Of a stretch of 64,000 nt of DNA, positions 1 to 7,225 are shown one piece after another. Made by a program: the position numbers and the translations under genes. The stretch is taken from assembly GCF_003315795.1 (NCBI RefSeq), contig NZ_QMEY01000008.1:62001-126000 (forward strand), in the 5' to 3' direction. The stretch comes from Spongiactinospora rosea (lineage in GTDB: Bacteria > Actinomycetota > Actinomycetes > Streptosporangiales > Streptosporangiaceae). Each line of letters begins with the position of its first letter. Positions within the stretch are counted from its first letter, which is position 1. The notes under the pieces were generated by a model. It did not search any database. It was not told the DNA's origin and saw only the letters and a list, made by a program, of their open reading frames with translations.

Positions 1-1
1 C

Positions 2-895
2 GCCTCCTACGAGGAGGCGATGCGGCTGGACCCCAATCCGCCGCTGCGCGGGCTGCTGGTCGTCTTCCGCGCCCAGGTGGCCCTGGCCAGGGGCGAGACG
101 CCTCTGCTGGACACGCTGGCCGACCGGCTCGGACGGCTCGCCACCCGGCTCAGCCGGTTCGGTTCGGGCGCGTACGCGTGCCTCCTCATCGACCGCCGGA
201 CGGCCGAGGGCGATCTGCCGGGCGCGCTCGCCGCGGCACAGGACGCCCTCGCCCGCTTCGGCCCCACGGGCAACCCGTGGTACCTGTGGCCGATCCTCCA
301 CTCGGCCATGCGGGCCTGCGCCGCCGCGGACCGCGTCCCGGAACAGGCGGCGCTGCGGGAGGCGTTGCTGGAGGTCGCGCGGGACGTCCCGGCGGTCGCG
401 CCGTTCTGGGCGGTACGCAAGGCGGCGTTCGTCGCGGAGGCGGCCGGGGCGGGCGATCTGCCCGCCTGGGAGGCGGCGGTGGACGCGTGGGAGGCGGCGG
501 GCGAGCCGTACCCGCTGGCCGAGGCGCTGACCCGGGCCGCGCAGGCGTCGGCCGCCGCCTCGGACCGGGAGGGCGCGGCGGTACGGCTGGCCCGCGCCGC
601 CGAGATCGCCGAGACGCTGCGCGCCCGCCCGCTGGCCGCCGAGATCGACCGGCTGGCCCGGCGGATCGGCGTCTCCGCCGCCCGCCCGGGCGGCGACGCG
701 CACGGCCTCACCCCGCGCGAGCTGGAGGTGCTGCGCCTGGTGGCGGCCGGCCGGAGCAACCGCGAGATCGCCGGCGAGCTGTTCATCTCGGTCAAGACGG
801 CGGGCGTGCACGTCTCCAACATCCTGGGCAAGCTCGGCGTCGCCTCGCGCGGCGAGGCCGCCGCGCTGGCGCACCGGTCGCGGCTGTTCGACTGA
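2..895 (+). CDS. LuxR-family transcriptional regulator, C-terminal part (5' end outside window)
   Basis: The reading frame is open from the first full codon of the window, so the gene starts upstream; about 297 residues are visible. The first ~230 residues are Ala/Leu/Arg-rich helices that look like TPR-type repeats, as in the large LAL/MalT-like regulators. The last ~60 residues are a clear LuxR/NarL helix-turn-helix: GLTPRELEVLRLVAAGRSN, then REIAGELFISVKTAGVHVSN and ILGKLGV. It should bind DNA as a dimer and act as an activator. The effector and any N-terminal ATPase domain cannot be judged. The following sulfur operon has its own promoter, so it is not obviously co-transcribed; whether this regulator controls it is unknown. 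Confidence 0.9.
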   Translation, partial: ASYEEAMRLDPNPPLRGLLVVFRAQVALARGETPLLDTLADRLGRLATRLSRFGSGAYACLLIDRRTAEGDLPGALAAAQDALARFGPTGNPWYLWPILHSAMRACAAADRVPEQAALREALLEVARDVPAVAPFWAVRKAAFVAEAAGAGDLPAWEAAVDAWEAAGEPYPLAEALTRAAQASAAASDREGAAVRLARAAEIAETLRARPLAAEIDRLARRIGVSAARPGGDAHGLTPRELEVLRLVAAGRSNREIAGELFISVKTAGVHVSNILGKLGVASRGEAAALAHRSRLFD

Positions 896-927
896 TGGCC
901 TATTTCATGCAAACCCTGTAGGAAATG

Positions 928-956
928 TTGACTTATGGGTAGGTCCGTCCTAGCGT
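928..956 (+). promoter_or_regulatory. promoter of the sulfur-acquisition operon (leaderless)
   Basis: A -35 TTGACT (928-933), a 17-nt spacer and a -10 TAGCGT (951-956) precede the ATG at 964 by 7 nt. A transcript starting about 7 nt after the -10 would begin at or next to that ATG, so the leader peptide is probably translated from a leaderless mRNA. Confidence 0.65.
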
Positions 957-963
957 GAACGCC

Positions 964-1047
964 ATGAGTCAAGGTGTTCGCTTGACCCGTCGCACCCACA
1001 TCGATCTCGGCCACGCCATCAGCGCGCGATGTCACCGCCCGTGGTAG
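964..1047 (+). CDS. 27-aa cysteine-containing leader peptide (putative sulfur attenuator)
   Basis: ATG to TAG encodes 27 residues: an Arg-rich start, RRTHIDLGHAIS in the middle, and a C-terminal ARCHRPW with one Cys codon five codons before the stop. The arrangement (basic start, R-x-H-[IV]-D-L core, late Cys) matches the short leader peptides that actinobacteria carry upstream of sulfur and sulfonate genes, where ribosome pausing at Cys codons is thought to report cysteine supply. It lies 81 nt before the substrate-binding protein gene, with two hairpins between. The match is from memory of the family; translation is not proven. Confidence 0.6.
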   Translation: MSQGVRLTRRTHIDLGHAISARCHRPW

Positions 1048-1077
1048 CGGAGATCACTCCGCTCCGGGTCGTCCCGG
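1046..1077 (+). promoter_or_regulatory. two adjacent hairpins after the leader peptide (attenuator candidate)
   Basis: AGCGGAG-ATCA-CTCCGCT (1046-1063) forms a 7-bp stem beginning inside the leader stop codon, followed at once by CCGGG-TCGT-CCCGG (1064-1077). A ribosome stalled at the Cys codon (1030-1032) would cover or free the first stem. There is no T-run, so a Rho-dependent or translational mechanism is more likely than a classic attenuator. Confidence 0.4.
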
Positions 1078-1128
1078 TCTGACCGTCCAGCCGTACCTGT
1101 TCCCCCGCGTGTCGAAGGGCGATGACGC

Positions 1129-2202
1129 ATGCCTGCACTACCCCGGGTACCCCTACGCGTGAAACGGCCGGCCCTGCGGGCCACGCTCGCCGTACCGATC
1201 CTGGCGCTCCTCGCCGCGTGCGGCGGCGGTGCCGGGCAGGCCGCGCAGGGGCTGGCGCCGGACGCGGCGCTGCCCGCCAAGGTCCCGTCCGGTACCCAAC
1301 TGATCGTCGGCGATCCGCAGACCAAGGTCGCCCTGCAACTGTCCGGCCAGATCGACGAGTTCTCGTTCGCCGTGGAGTGGGCCAACATCAGCGGCGGCCC
1401 GCAGACCACCGAGGCGTTCCGCGCCGGGGCGCTGGACGTCGGGGCCGTCGCGGAGATCCCGCCCATCCACGCGACCTGGACCGGCCTGCCGGTCAAGATC
1501 GTCGCCTCCCGGTACCGGAAGGACCCCATCGGCCACCCCACCTACGAGATCGGCATCGCCCCCGGAACGGGCATCACGACCCTCGCCGGGCTGCGCGGCA
1601 AGCGGATCGCCTACAGCCCCGGCCAGGCGCAGGGCGCGCTGGTGCTGCGTGTGCTCAAGAAGGCCGGGCTGACCAGGAACGACGTGAAACTGGTGGAACT
1701 GCCGAGCACCGGCGACGTCTACCCCAACGCGCTGGCGAGCAAGCAGGTGGACGCCGCGCCCCTGGGCGGGGTGCTGATCAAGCGGTACCTCGCCAAGTTC
1801 GGCCACGAGGGCGCGACCACGCTCAAGCACGGCATCCGCGACGACCCCGCCCACCTGTACGTGCGCGCGGTCACCCTCCAGGACCCGGCCAAGGCCGCGG
1901 CCGTCAAGGAGTACGTCGCGGCGTGGGCCAAAGCCTGGCGCTGGGTCTACGAACACCCCGACGAGTGGATCGCCGGCTACTACGTGAAGGACCAGGGCCT
2001 GAGCGCCGCCGACGGACGCTACCTGGTCGACGCCGCCGGAGAGCCGGACGTCCCCGGCGACTGGAGCGATGCCATCGCCCGCCACCAGGAGACCATCGAA
2101 CTGCTCGCCGCCGACACGGGCAACGAGGTGATCAACGCCAAGGACCTCTACGACCTGCGTTACCAGTCCGTCGGCGCCGACGCGTTGAAGGAGGGCGCCT
2201 GA
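1129..2202 (+). CDS. sulfonate/taurine-type ABC transporter substrate-binding lipoprotein
   Basis: 357 aa. The N-terminus is basic and hydrophobic and ends in the lipobox LLAAC at about residue 31, so the protein should be a membrane-anchored lipoprotein. The body has the SsuA/TauA/NMT1-like pattern: recognition of ligand around KVALQLSGQIDEF, the central TLAGLRGKRIAYSPGQAQGA hinge segment, and a late helical domain. SD GAAGGG (1114-1119) lies 9 nt before the ATG. The stop overlaps the permease start. With the leader peptide, permease, ATPase and monooxygenase it forms an operon for importing an organosulfur compound. The exact ligand (alkanesulfonate, sulfone or aryl sulfonate) cannot be read from sequence. 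Confidence 0.85.
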   Translation: MPALPRVPLRVKRPALRATLAVPILALLAACGGGAGQAAQGLAPDAALPAKVPSGTQLIVGDPQTKVALQLSGQIDEFSFAVEWANISGGPQTTEAFRAGALDVGAVAEIPPIHATWTGLPVKIVASRYRKDPIGHPTYEIGIAPGTGITTLAGLRGKRIAYSPGQAQGALVLRVLKKAGLTRNDVKLVELPSTGDVYPNALASKQVDAAPLGGVLIKRYLAKFGHEGATTLKHGIRDDPAHLYVRAVTLQDPAKAAAVKEYVAAWAKAWRWVYEHPDEWIAGYYVKDQGLSAADGRYLVDAAGEPDVPGDWSDAIARHQETIELLAADTGNEVINAKDLYDLRYQSVGADALKEGA

Positions 2203-3044
2203 TGGCCACCTCACTGCTCACCCCCACCGCCCCGGCCGCCGCGCCGCGGACGTCCCCGGGCCGGGCCCGCCGCAGGCTCGGCCCCGGCCGCCCGATCAGG
2301 TTCGGCCTGCTCATCGGGCCGGGCATCCTGCTCGCGCTGTGGAGCCTGGGGTCGGCCACCGGCGGGCTGGACCCCCGGGTGCTCCCGGCCCCCTGGACCG
2401 TGGTCACCACGACCATCGAGCTGATCGGCAACGGCCGCCTCCAGGAGAACCTGCTCGCCTCGGTGCGCAGGGTAGGCCTCGGCCTGGCCATCGGCGTGCC
2501 CGGCGGGGTGGCGCTGGCCCTGCTGTCCGGCCTGAGCAGGTACGGCGAGGCGCTGATCGACGGCCCGGTGCAGATCAAACGGGCGATCCCGGCCCTGGCC
2601 ATCATGCCGCTGCTGATCCTCTGGCTGGGCATCGGCGAGGTCATGAAGGTCACCGTGATCGCGCTCGGCGTACTGGTCCCGATCTACGTCCACACCCACA
2701 ACGGGCTGCGCGCGATCGACAACCGCTACGTGGAGCTGGCCGCCACCGTCGGGCTGGGGCGGGCCACGTTCATCCGGCGGGTCGTGCTGCCGGGGGCCCT
2801 GCCCGGGTTCCTGCTCGGCATGCGGTTCGCGGTCACCGTCGCCTGGCTGCACCTGGTGGTGGCGGAGCTGATCAACTCCACCAGCGGCATCGGCTACATG
2901 ATGGACCTGGCACGGACGTACGGGCAGACCGACGTGATCCTCGTCGGCATCGTCCTGTACGGCCTGCTCGGGCTCTTCTCCGACGCCGCGGTCCGGCTCG
3001 TGGAAAGGAGGGCCCTCTCGTGGCGGCGCACACTGGCGGGCTGA
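2202..3044 (+). CDS. ABC transporter permease, SsuC/TauC-type
   Basis: 280 aa, with an Arg/Pro-rich cytoplasmic start and about six hydrophobic segments typical of BPD-type permeases. The cytoplasmic EAA loop that contacts the ATPase reads YVELAATVGLGRATFIRRVV followed by LPGALP. The ATG overlaps the preceding stop by one base, indicating translational coupling. Its last 25 nt overlap the ATPase gene. It should form the homodimeric membrane channel of the sulfonate-type importer. Family assignment is firm; substrate is inferred from operon context. Confidence 0.88.
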   Translation: MATSLLTPTAPAAAPRTSPGRARRRLGPGRPIRFGLLIGPGILLALWSLGSATGGLDPRVLPAPWTVVTTTIELIGNGRLQENLLASVRRVGLGLAIGVPGGVALALLSGLSRYGEALIDGPVQIKRAIPALAIMPLLILWLGIGEVMKVTVIALGVLVPIYVHTHNGLRAIDNRYVELAATVGLGRATFIRRVVLPGALPGFLLGMRFAVTVAWLHLVVAELINSTSGIGYMMDLARTYGQTDVILVGIVLYGLLGLFSDAAVRLVERRALSWRRTLAG

Positions 3045-3769
3045 CCGCGGAAGCGGCGGTGGCGGCGGTCCGGGTATCGGGGCTGACCAGGAGGTTCGGC
3101 GAGCGTACCGTGCTCGACGGGCTGGACCTTGCGATCGCGCCCGGCGAGTTCGTGGCGCTGCTCGGCCAGAGCGGGTCGGGCAAGAGCACGCTGCTGCGCG
3201 CCCTGGCCGGGCTGGACGCCGACGGCGAGGGCGAGGGGCAGGTGAGCGTGCCCGCGCGGGTGTCGGTGGTCTTCCAGGACGCCCGGCTGCTGCCCTGGCA
3301 GCGGGTGCTGGACAACGTGGTGCTCGGGCTGCCCGGCGACCAGGCCGGACGCGGCGGCGCGAGCCTCGGCGAGGTCGGCCTGGCCGGGCGTGAGCGGGCC
3401 TGGCCGAACCAGCTCTCCGGCGGCGAGCAGCAGCGGGTGGCGCTGGCCAGGTCGCTGGTGCGCGAACCGGAGCTGCTGCTGGCCGACGAGCCGTTCGGCG
3501 CGCTCGACGCGCTCACCCGGATCAGGATGCACGCGCTGCTGCGCCGGTTGTGCGACCGGCACCGCCCGGCCGTACTGCTGGTCACGCACGACGTGGACGA
3601 ATCGATCGTGCTCGCCGACCGGGTGCTGGTGCTGTCCGCCGGGCGGATCGCGGCCGAGGCCCGGATCGACATGGAACAGCCGCGGGATTCGGCCGACCCG
3701 AGGTTCGCCGAGATCCGTACCAGGCTGCTGGCCGCACTCGGCGTGACAAGAGAAACGGACAAATCGTGA
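3020..3769 (+). CDS. ABC transporter ATP-binding protein, SsuB/TauB-type
   Basis: 249 aa from a GTG at 3020, chosen because AAAGGAGG (3004-3011) lies 8 nt upstream; the start is inside the permease gene. Walker A is GQSGSGKST, the Q-loop is VVFQDARLLPW, the signature is LSGGEQQRV, Walker B is LLLADEPFGALD and the H-loop is LLVTHDVDE. The Q-loop residues and short length match importers of nitrate/sulfonate/taurine. It energises uptake by the adjacent permease and lipoprotein. The stop overlaps the GTG of the monooxygenase (GTGA). Confidence 0.9.
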   Translation: MAAHTGGLTAEAAVAAVRVSGLTRRFGERTVLDGLDLAIAPGEFVALLGQSGSGKSTLLRALAGLDADGEGEGQVSVPARVSVVFQDARLLPWQRVLDNVVLGLPGDQAGRGGASLGEVGLAGRERAWPNQLSGGEQQRVALARSLVREPELLLADEPFGALDALTRIRMHALLRRLCDRHRPAVLLVTHDVDESIVLADRVLVLSAGRIAAEARIDMEQPRDSADPRFAEIRTRLLAALGVTRETDKS

Positions 3770-5124
3770 GCCGACCATCAAACCATCAATTAACCCTCAA
3801 TCTCTTCATTTACCCGGGCGGTCATCATGAGGCGGCATGGCGACATCCCAGTTCCGACGCCCACCGGCTTCTTGACATCACCTATTACCAGGAGCTGGCC
3901 CGGCAGGCGGAGGCGGCGAAGCTGGACGCGGTCTTCCTGGCCGACGGGCCCTCGCTGCCGGAGAACGTCCGGTACGCGAGCCGGTTCCGGCTGGAGCCGA
4001 TCACCCTGCTGACCGGGGTGGCGACGGCCACCGAGCGGATCGGCCTGATCGCGACGGCGTCCACGACGTACCTGGACCCCTACAACCTGGCCCGCCTGTT
4101 CGCCTCCCTGGACCACATCAGCCGGGGCAGGGCCGGCTGGAACATCGTGACCACCGGCGCCCCGCAGGCCGCCGCCAACTTCGGGCTGGACGAGCACCCG
4201 GTGCACGCCGACCGGTACGCCAGGGCCAGGGAGTTCCTGGAGGCCGTCACCGCCCTGTGGGACAGCTGGGAGGACGACGCCCTGGTCATCGACCAGGCGA
4301 GCGGGATCTTCGCGGACACCTCCAAGATCCACCGCATCGACCACGCGGGAGAGCTGCTGCGCGTCGCCGGCCCGCTGAACGTCCCGCGCTCCCCGCAGGG
4401 CAGACCCGTCTACGTGCAGGCGGGCTCCTCCAAGGACGGCCGCGCCTTCGCCGCCGCCCACGCCGAGGCAATCTTCACCGCGCACCAGACGCTCGGCGAC
4501 GCCCGCGACTTCTACGCCGACATCAAGGCCAGGGTCAAGGGCGAGGGCCGCGACCCCGACCAGGTCAGGGTGCTGCCGGGGATCAGCCCGTTCATCGGCT
4601 CCACCGAGACCGAGGCGCTGGAGCTGCAGGAGGAGTTCGACGCGCTGATCCAGCCGGAGTACTCCCTGCAGCAACTCCACCAGCTCCTCGGGGTGGATTT
4701 GCGCGGATTCGACCTGGACGGGCCGTTCCCCGTGGGCGTGCTGCCCACCACCGGCGACCGGCAGGAGAGCAGCCGCTTCAACCTCGTGGCCGACATCGTG
4801 CGGCGCGAGGCCCCGACGATCCGCCAGTTGCTGCGCAGGCTGGCCGGGGCGCGGGGGCACTGGGTGACGGCGGGCGCCCCCGAGCAGATCGCCGACCGGA
4901 TCGAGGAGTGGTTCACCGGCGGCGCGGCCGACGGGTTCAACGTGATGCCTCCGTACCTGCCGGGCGGCTTCGACGCGTTCACCGATCACGTGGTGCCCAT
5001 TCTGCGCGAGCGGGGCCTGTTCCGGACCGAATACGAGGGCTCCACACTTCGCGAGCACTATGGGCTCCAGCGCCCGCCGAGTCGTTTCGGCGCGACGATC
5101 CGACGGGCCGAAAACCGCTGGTAG
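3766..5124 (+). CDS. FMNH2-dependent monooxygenase, NtaA/SnaA/DszA family
   Basis: 452 aa from a GTG overlapping the ATPase stop. Family hallmarks of bacterial-luciferase-fold NtaA/SnaA/DszA enzymes are present: LNLFIYPGGHHEAAWRHP near the start, DAVFLADGP, the RAGWNIVTT segment that follows the flavin-pocket helix, FTAHQT, and the C-terminal run DGFNVMPPYLPGG...FRTEYEGSTLREHYGL. Such enzymes use reduced FMN from a separate reductase to oxygenate sulfones, sulfonates or polyaminocarboxylates. In an operon with an SsuABC-like importer behind a cysteine leader peptide, C-S bond cleavage for sulfur supply is the likely job. No flavin reductase gene is adjacent. The substrate is not predictable. 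Confidence 0.88.
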   Translation: MSRPSNHQLTLNLFIYPGGHHEAAWRHPSSDAHRLLDITYYQELARQAEAAKLDAVFLADGPSLPENVRYASRFRLEPITLLTGVATATERIGLIATASTTYLDPYNLARLFASLDHISRGRAGWNIVTTGAPQAAANFGLDEHPVHADRYARAREFLEAVTALWDSWEDDALVIDQASGIFADTSKIHRIDHAGELLRVAGPLNVPRSPQGRPVYVQAGSSKDGRAFAAAHAEAIFTAHQTLGDARDFYADIKARVKGEGRDPDQVRVLPGISPFIGSTETEALELQEEFDALIQPEYSLQQLHQLLGVDLRGFDLDGPFPVGVLPTTGDRQESSRFNLVADIVRREAPTIRQLLRRLAGARGHWVTAGAPEQIADRIEEWFTGGAADGFNVMPPYLPGGFDAFTDHVVPILRERGLFRTEYEGSTLREHYGLQRPPSRFGATIRRAENRW

Positions 5125-5251
5125 AGTAACGTTTCCTGTCACGTTCCAAGACGCCCGTTGCCGTAGCCTCGCGCAGGCGGTAGAAGAAGTGACGGCAGTG
5201 AATCGGGGGCGCTTATTCGTATCCTCCGTCAGGGATGGGAGCGGGATACCC

Positions 5252-6133
5252 GTGAGCAGGAAATTAGCGGTCATCACCCCGAGCTACGGACCGGACTCCG
5301 AGCTTTTCGGCGAGCTCCACCGGTCCGTGCTCCACCACACGTCAGAGGACACCGTCCACCATGTGATCGTGCCCACCGCGGACGAGCCGGTGTTCGCGAA
5401 GTTCGCAGGCCCGCGGTGCCGGATCTGGACGGAGCCGGAGCTTCTCCCCCGCCGCTATGTCCGCATCCCGCACAGCGGTCTGTGGGCCAACCTGCGCAGA
5501 CCATGGCCCCCTGTGCGCGGCTGGGTCCTCCAGCAGGCGCTCAAGATAGCCGCCGCCGCGAACGTCGACGCCGATGTGGCGCTGCTGCTCGACTCCGATG
5601 TCGTCCTGGTGCGGCCGACCCGCGCGGAGAGCTTCACCACCGACGACCGGCTGTGCCTTTACCGCGTCGAAGACGGCGTGCACGCGGGAATGGACCGGCA
5701 TATCAAGTGGCACCACGCGGCGCGCGGCCTTTTGGGCCTGCCCGCCACCAAGACGCTTCCACTGCCCGATTACGTGAGTTCCCTCAACTTCTGGGACCCG
5801 GCCCTGGTCCGGGAGATGCAGGAACGCATCACGAAGGTCACCCGGCGGCACTGGATGGACGCCTTCAACTCGCACCTGCACATTTCCGAGTTCATCCTTT
5901 ACGGGGTCTTCGTGGACGAGGTCGTGGGCGCCTCGGCGGGACGCCCGCCGTACACCGACTCGGTGTGCCACAACCGCTGGGACGACACCCCGCTCGACCT
6001 CGCCGCCGCCCTCGACTTCGCCGACCGGCTGACCCCGTCCGCGGTCGGGATGATGATCTCGGCCAAGTCCCGCACCCCGTGGGACGTCCGGCTCGCCGCC
6101 GTACAGCGCTGCGCGAAGGTGGCCGGGGGCTGA
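5252..6133 (+). CDS. DUF6492-like protein (glycosyltransferase-like fold)
   Basis: About 293 aa from the GTG at 5252, preferred because the protein then begins MSRKLAVITPSYGPDSE, a typical GT-A first strand, with GGGAG 10 nt upstream; the same frame stays open back to 5060. It contains a DxD-like LLLDSDVVLVRPT and a later MDAFNSHLHISEFILYGVF segment, both typical of DUF6492 proteins in actinobacterial surface-polysaccharide loci. A sugar-transferase role is therefore possible but not shown. It stands alone here, with a likely promoter upstream (TTGCCG, 17 nt, TAGAAG in 5155-5190) and a hairpin downstream. Confidence 0.6.
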   Translation: MSRKLAVITPSYGPDSELFGELHRSVLHHTSEDTVHHVIVPTADEPVFAKFAGPRCRIWTEPELLPRRYVRIPHSGLWANLRRPWPPVRGWVLQQALKIAAAANVDADVALLLDSDVVLVRPTRAESFTTDDRLCLYRVEDGVHAGMDRHIKWHHAARGLLGLPATKTLPLPDYVSSLNFWDPALVREMQERITKVTRRHWMDAFNSHLHISEFILYGVFVDEVVGASAGRPPYTDSVCHNRWDDTPLDLAAALDFADRLTPSAVGMMISAKSRTPWDVRLAAVQRCAKVAGG

Positions 6134-6163
6134 CCACGCCGATCCGCGGACGCCCTGCCCGCC

Positions 6164-6180
6164 CGCCCCGTGGCGGGGCG
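6164..6180 (+). terminator. hairpin downstream of the DUF6492 gene
   Basis: CGCCCCG-TGG-CGGGGCG is a perfect 7-bp GC stem with a 3-nt loop, 30 nt after the stop codon and just before the TPP riboswitch. No T-run follows, as is common for actinobacterial terminators. Confidence 0.5.
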
Positions 6181-6208
6181 CTGCGACGTGACCTGCTACG
6201 GTGACGCA

Positions 6209-6288
6209 TGACGCGGGGTGCCCGGCGTGTCCGGGCTGAGATCACACCCGTAGAACCTGCTCTAGTTCGGACTAGCGAAGGGACGTCA
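6209..6288 (+). ncRNA. TPP riboswitch (THI element) upstream of tenA
   Basis: All conserved THI blocks are present in order: CGGGGTGCC at 6214-6222, GGCTGAGATCACACCCG (6234-6250), GAACCTG (6253-6259) and AGCGAAGGGA (6274-6283). P1 is formed by TGACG (6209-6213) with CGTCA (6284-6288). A -10-like TACGGT at 6197-6202 would start transcription at the 5' edge of P1. The tenA SD AAGGGA (6278-6283) is part of the conserved 3' aptamer strand, so thiamine pyrophosphate binding should block ribosome access directly. Confidence 0.9.
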
Positions 6289-6290
6289 CC

Positions 6291-6986
6291 GTGGGTGAGG
6301 GTTCGTTCTGCACTGAGGTCTGGCAGCGCACCGCGAAGCTGGTGCGGGCCGTCCACGAGCATCCGTTCAACACCGCGCTCGGCGCGGGCACGCTCGACCG
6401 CGACAAGTTCGCGTTCTACATCGTCCAGGACGCCCGCTATCTGGAGGCGTTCTCCAAGGCGCTGGCCGCCGCCTCCACCCGCGCGGGCGATGTCCGCGAG
6501 GCCGCCTTCTACGCGCAGAGCGCCAACACCGCGCTGACCGCGGAGGCGTCGCTGCACGCCGGTTACATCGAGGAGTACGGCCTGAGCCCGGACGACCTGT
6601 CCGGGATCGCGACCTCCCCCACCTGCCTCGGCTACTCGTCGTTCCTCCAGGCCACCGCACTGTCGGCGCCCTACCCGGTGCTGTCCGCGGCCGTCCTCCC
6701 CTGCTTCTGGGTCTACCAGGACGTGGGCGAGGCGCTGCTTGCGCGTACGGCCGGCATCGCCGACCACCCCTACCGCGCCTGGATCTCCACCTACGCCGAC
6801 CCGGCCTTCGCCGAGTCGGTCACCCAGGCCAAGGAGATCACCGACCGGCTGGCCGCCGCGGCCGACCCGGCGACGCGCGAGCAGATGGTCCAGGCGTTCT
6901 GCCGGGCCACCGAGTACGAGTGGATGTTCTGGGACAGCGCGTGGCGGCTGGAGACCTGGCCGACCGCGGAGTGGGTCTCGCTCTGA
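6291..6986 (+). CDS. tenA: thiaminase II / aminopyrimidine aminohydrolase (TenA)
   Basis: 231 aa, starting at the GTG 7 nt after the AAGGGA of the TPP riboswitch. TenA hallmarks are seen: FYIVQDARYLEAFSKALAAA with the substrate-binding Asp/Tyr pair, LHAGYIEEYGL, VLPCFWVYQDVG with the likely nucleophile Cys138, and the C-terminal ATEYEWMFWDSAW with the conserved Glu. TenA hydrolyses 4-amino-5-aminomethyl-2-methylpyrimidine to HMP, salvaging degraded thiamine. Full family length. Riboswitch control strongly supports a thiamine-salvage role. Cytosolic; a monocistronic unit as far as can be seen. Confidence 0.93.
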   Translation: MGEGSFCTEVWQRTAKLVRAVHEHPFNTALGAGTLDRDKFAFYIVQDARYLEAFSKALAAASTRAGDVREAAFYAQSANTALTAEASLHAGYIEEYGLSPDDLSGIATSPTCLGYSSFLQATALSAPYPVLSAAVLPCFWVYQDVGEALLARTAGIADHPYRAWISTYADPAFAESVTQAKEITDRLAAAADPATREQMVQAFCRATEYEWMFWDSAWRLETWPTAEWVSL

Positions 6987-7046
6987 GCCGACCCCCCGCC
7001 GGGAGCCACTGTCGATATCCGGCGCGCCCAGGGATGCGTACCAAGA

Positions 7047-7129
7047 TTGTTCGCGGAGCGTAACCATCCGGATACTTATGGTGACCACTTCCTGATCGAT
7101 AGACATGGCGGGTGACCGAAGGTCTATCG
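7047..7129 (+). promoter_or_regulatory. promoter and inverted repeat before the macrolactam-synthetase locus
   Basis: TTGTTC (7047-7052), an 18-nt spacer and GATACT (7071-7076) form a plausible promoter. Downstream, CGATAGAC (7097-7104) and GTCTATCG (7122-7129) are a perfect 8-bp inverted repeat separated by 17 nt, so it lies in the 5' untranslated leader. It could be an operator or an RNA stem. Confidence 0.4.
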
Positions 7130-7148
7130 CGGAAAGGAGCGCGGTCCC

Positions 7149-7208
7149 ATGAGCGCGACAGACATCGGGCCTGCCCGGCCCCCCCGGTTCCTCGATCTCC
7201 AAGCCTGA
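7149..7208 (+). CDS. 19-aa small ORF upstream of the macrolactam synthetase
   Basis: ATG to TGA encodes MSATDIGPARPPRFLDLQA. AAAGGAG lies about 9 nt upstream, a strong ribosome binding site, and the next gene begins 17 nt after the stop. It is too short to be recognised by similarity. Its position is where a RiPP precursor would sit in a lasso-type cluster, but it lacks the usual lasso leader motif and a Thr at the -2 position of any convincing core. It may be a precursor of an unfamiliar type, a leader peptide, or chance. Confidence 0.35.
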   Translation: MSATDIGPARPPRFLDLQA

Positions 7209-7225
7209 CGGGCGGGGGAACACCG

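Noticed and set aside
5060..5251. Upstream extension of the DUF6492 gene
   Set aside because: Overlaps the monooxygenase 3' end and the resulting N-terminus does not resemble the family; GTG 5252 has an SD.
7149..7208. 19-aa ORF as a classical lasso precursor
   Set aside because: No YxxPxL leader or Thr at -2; ring-forming Asp spacing is not convincing. Kept only as a small ORF of unknown role.
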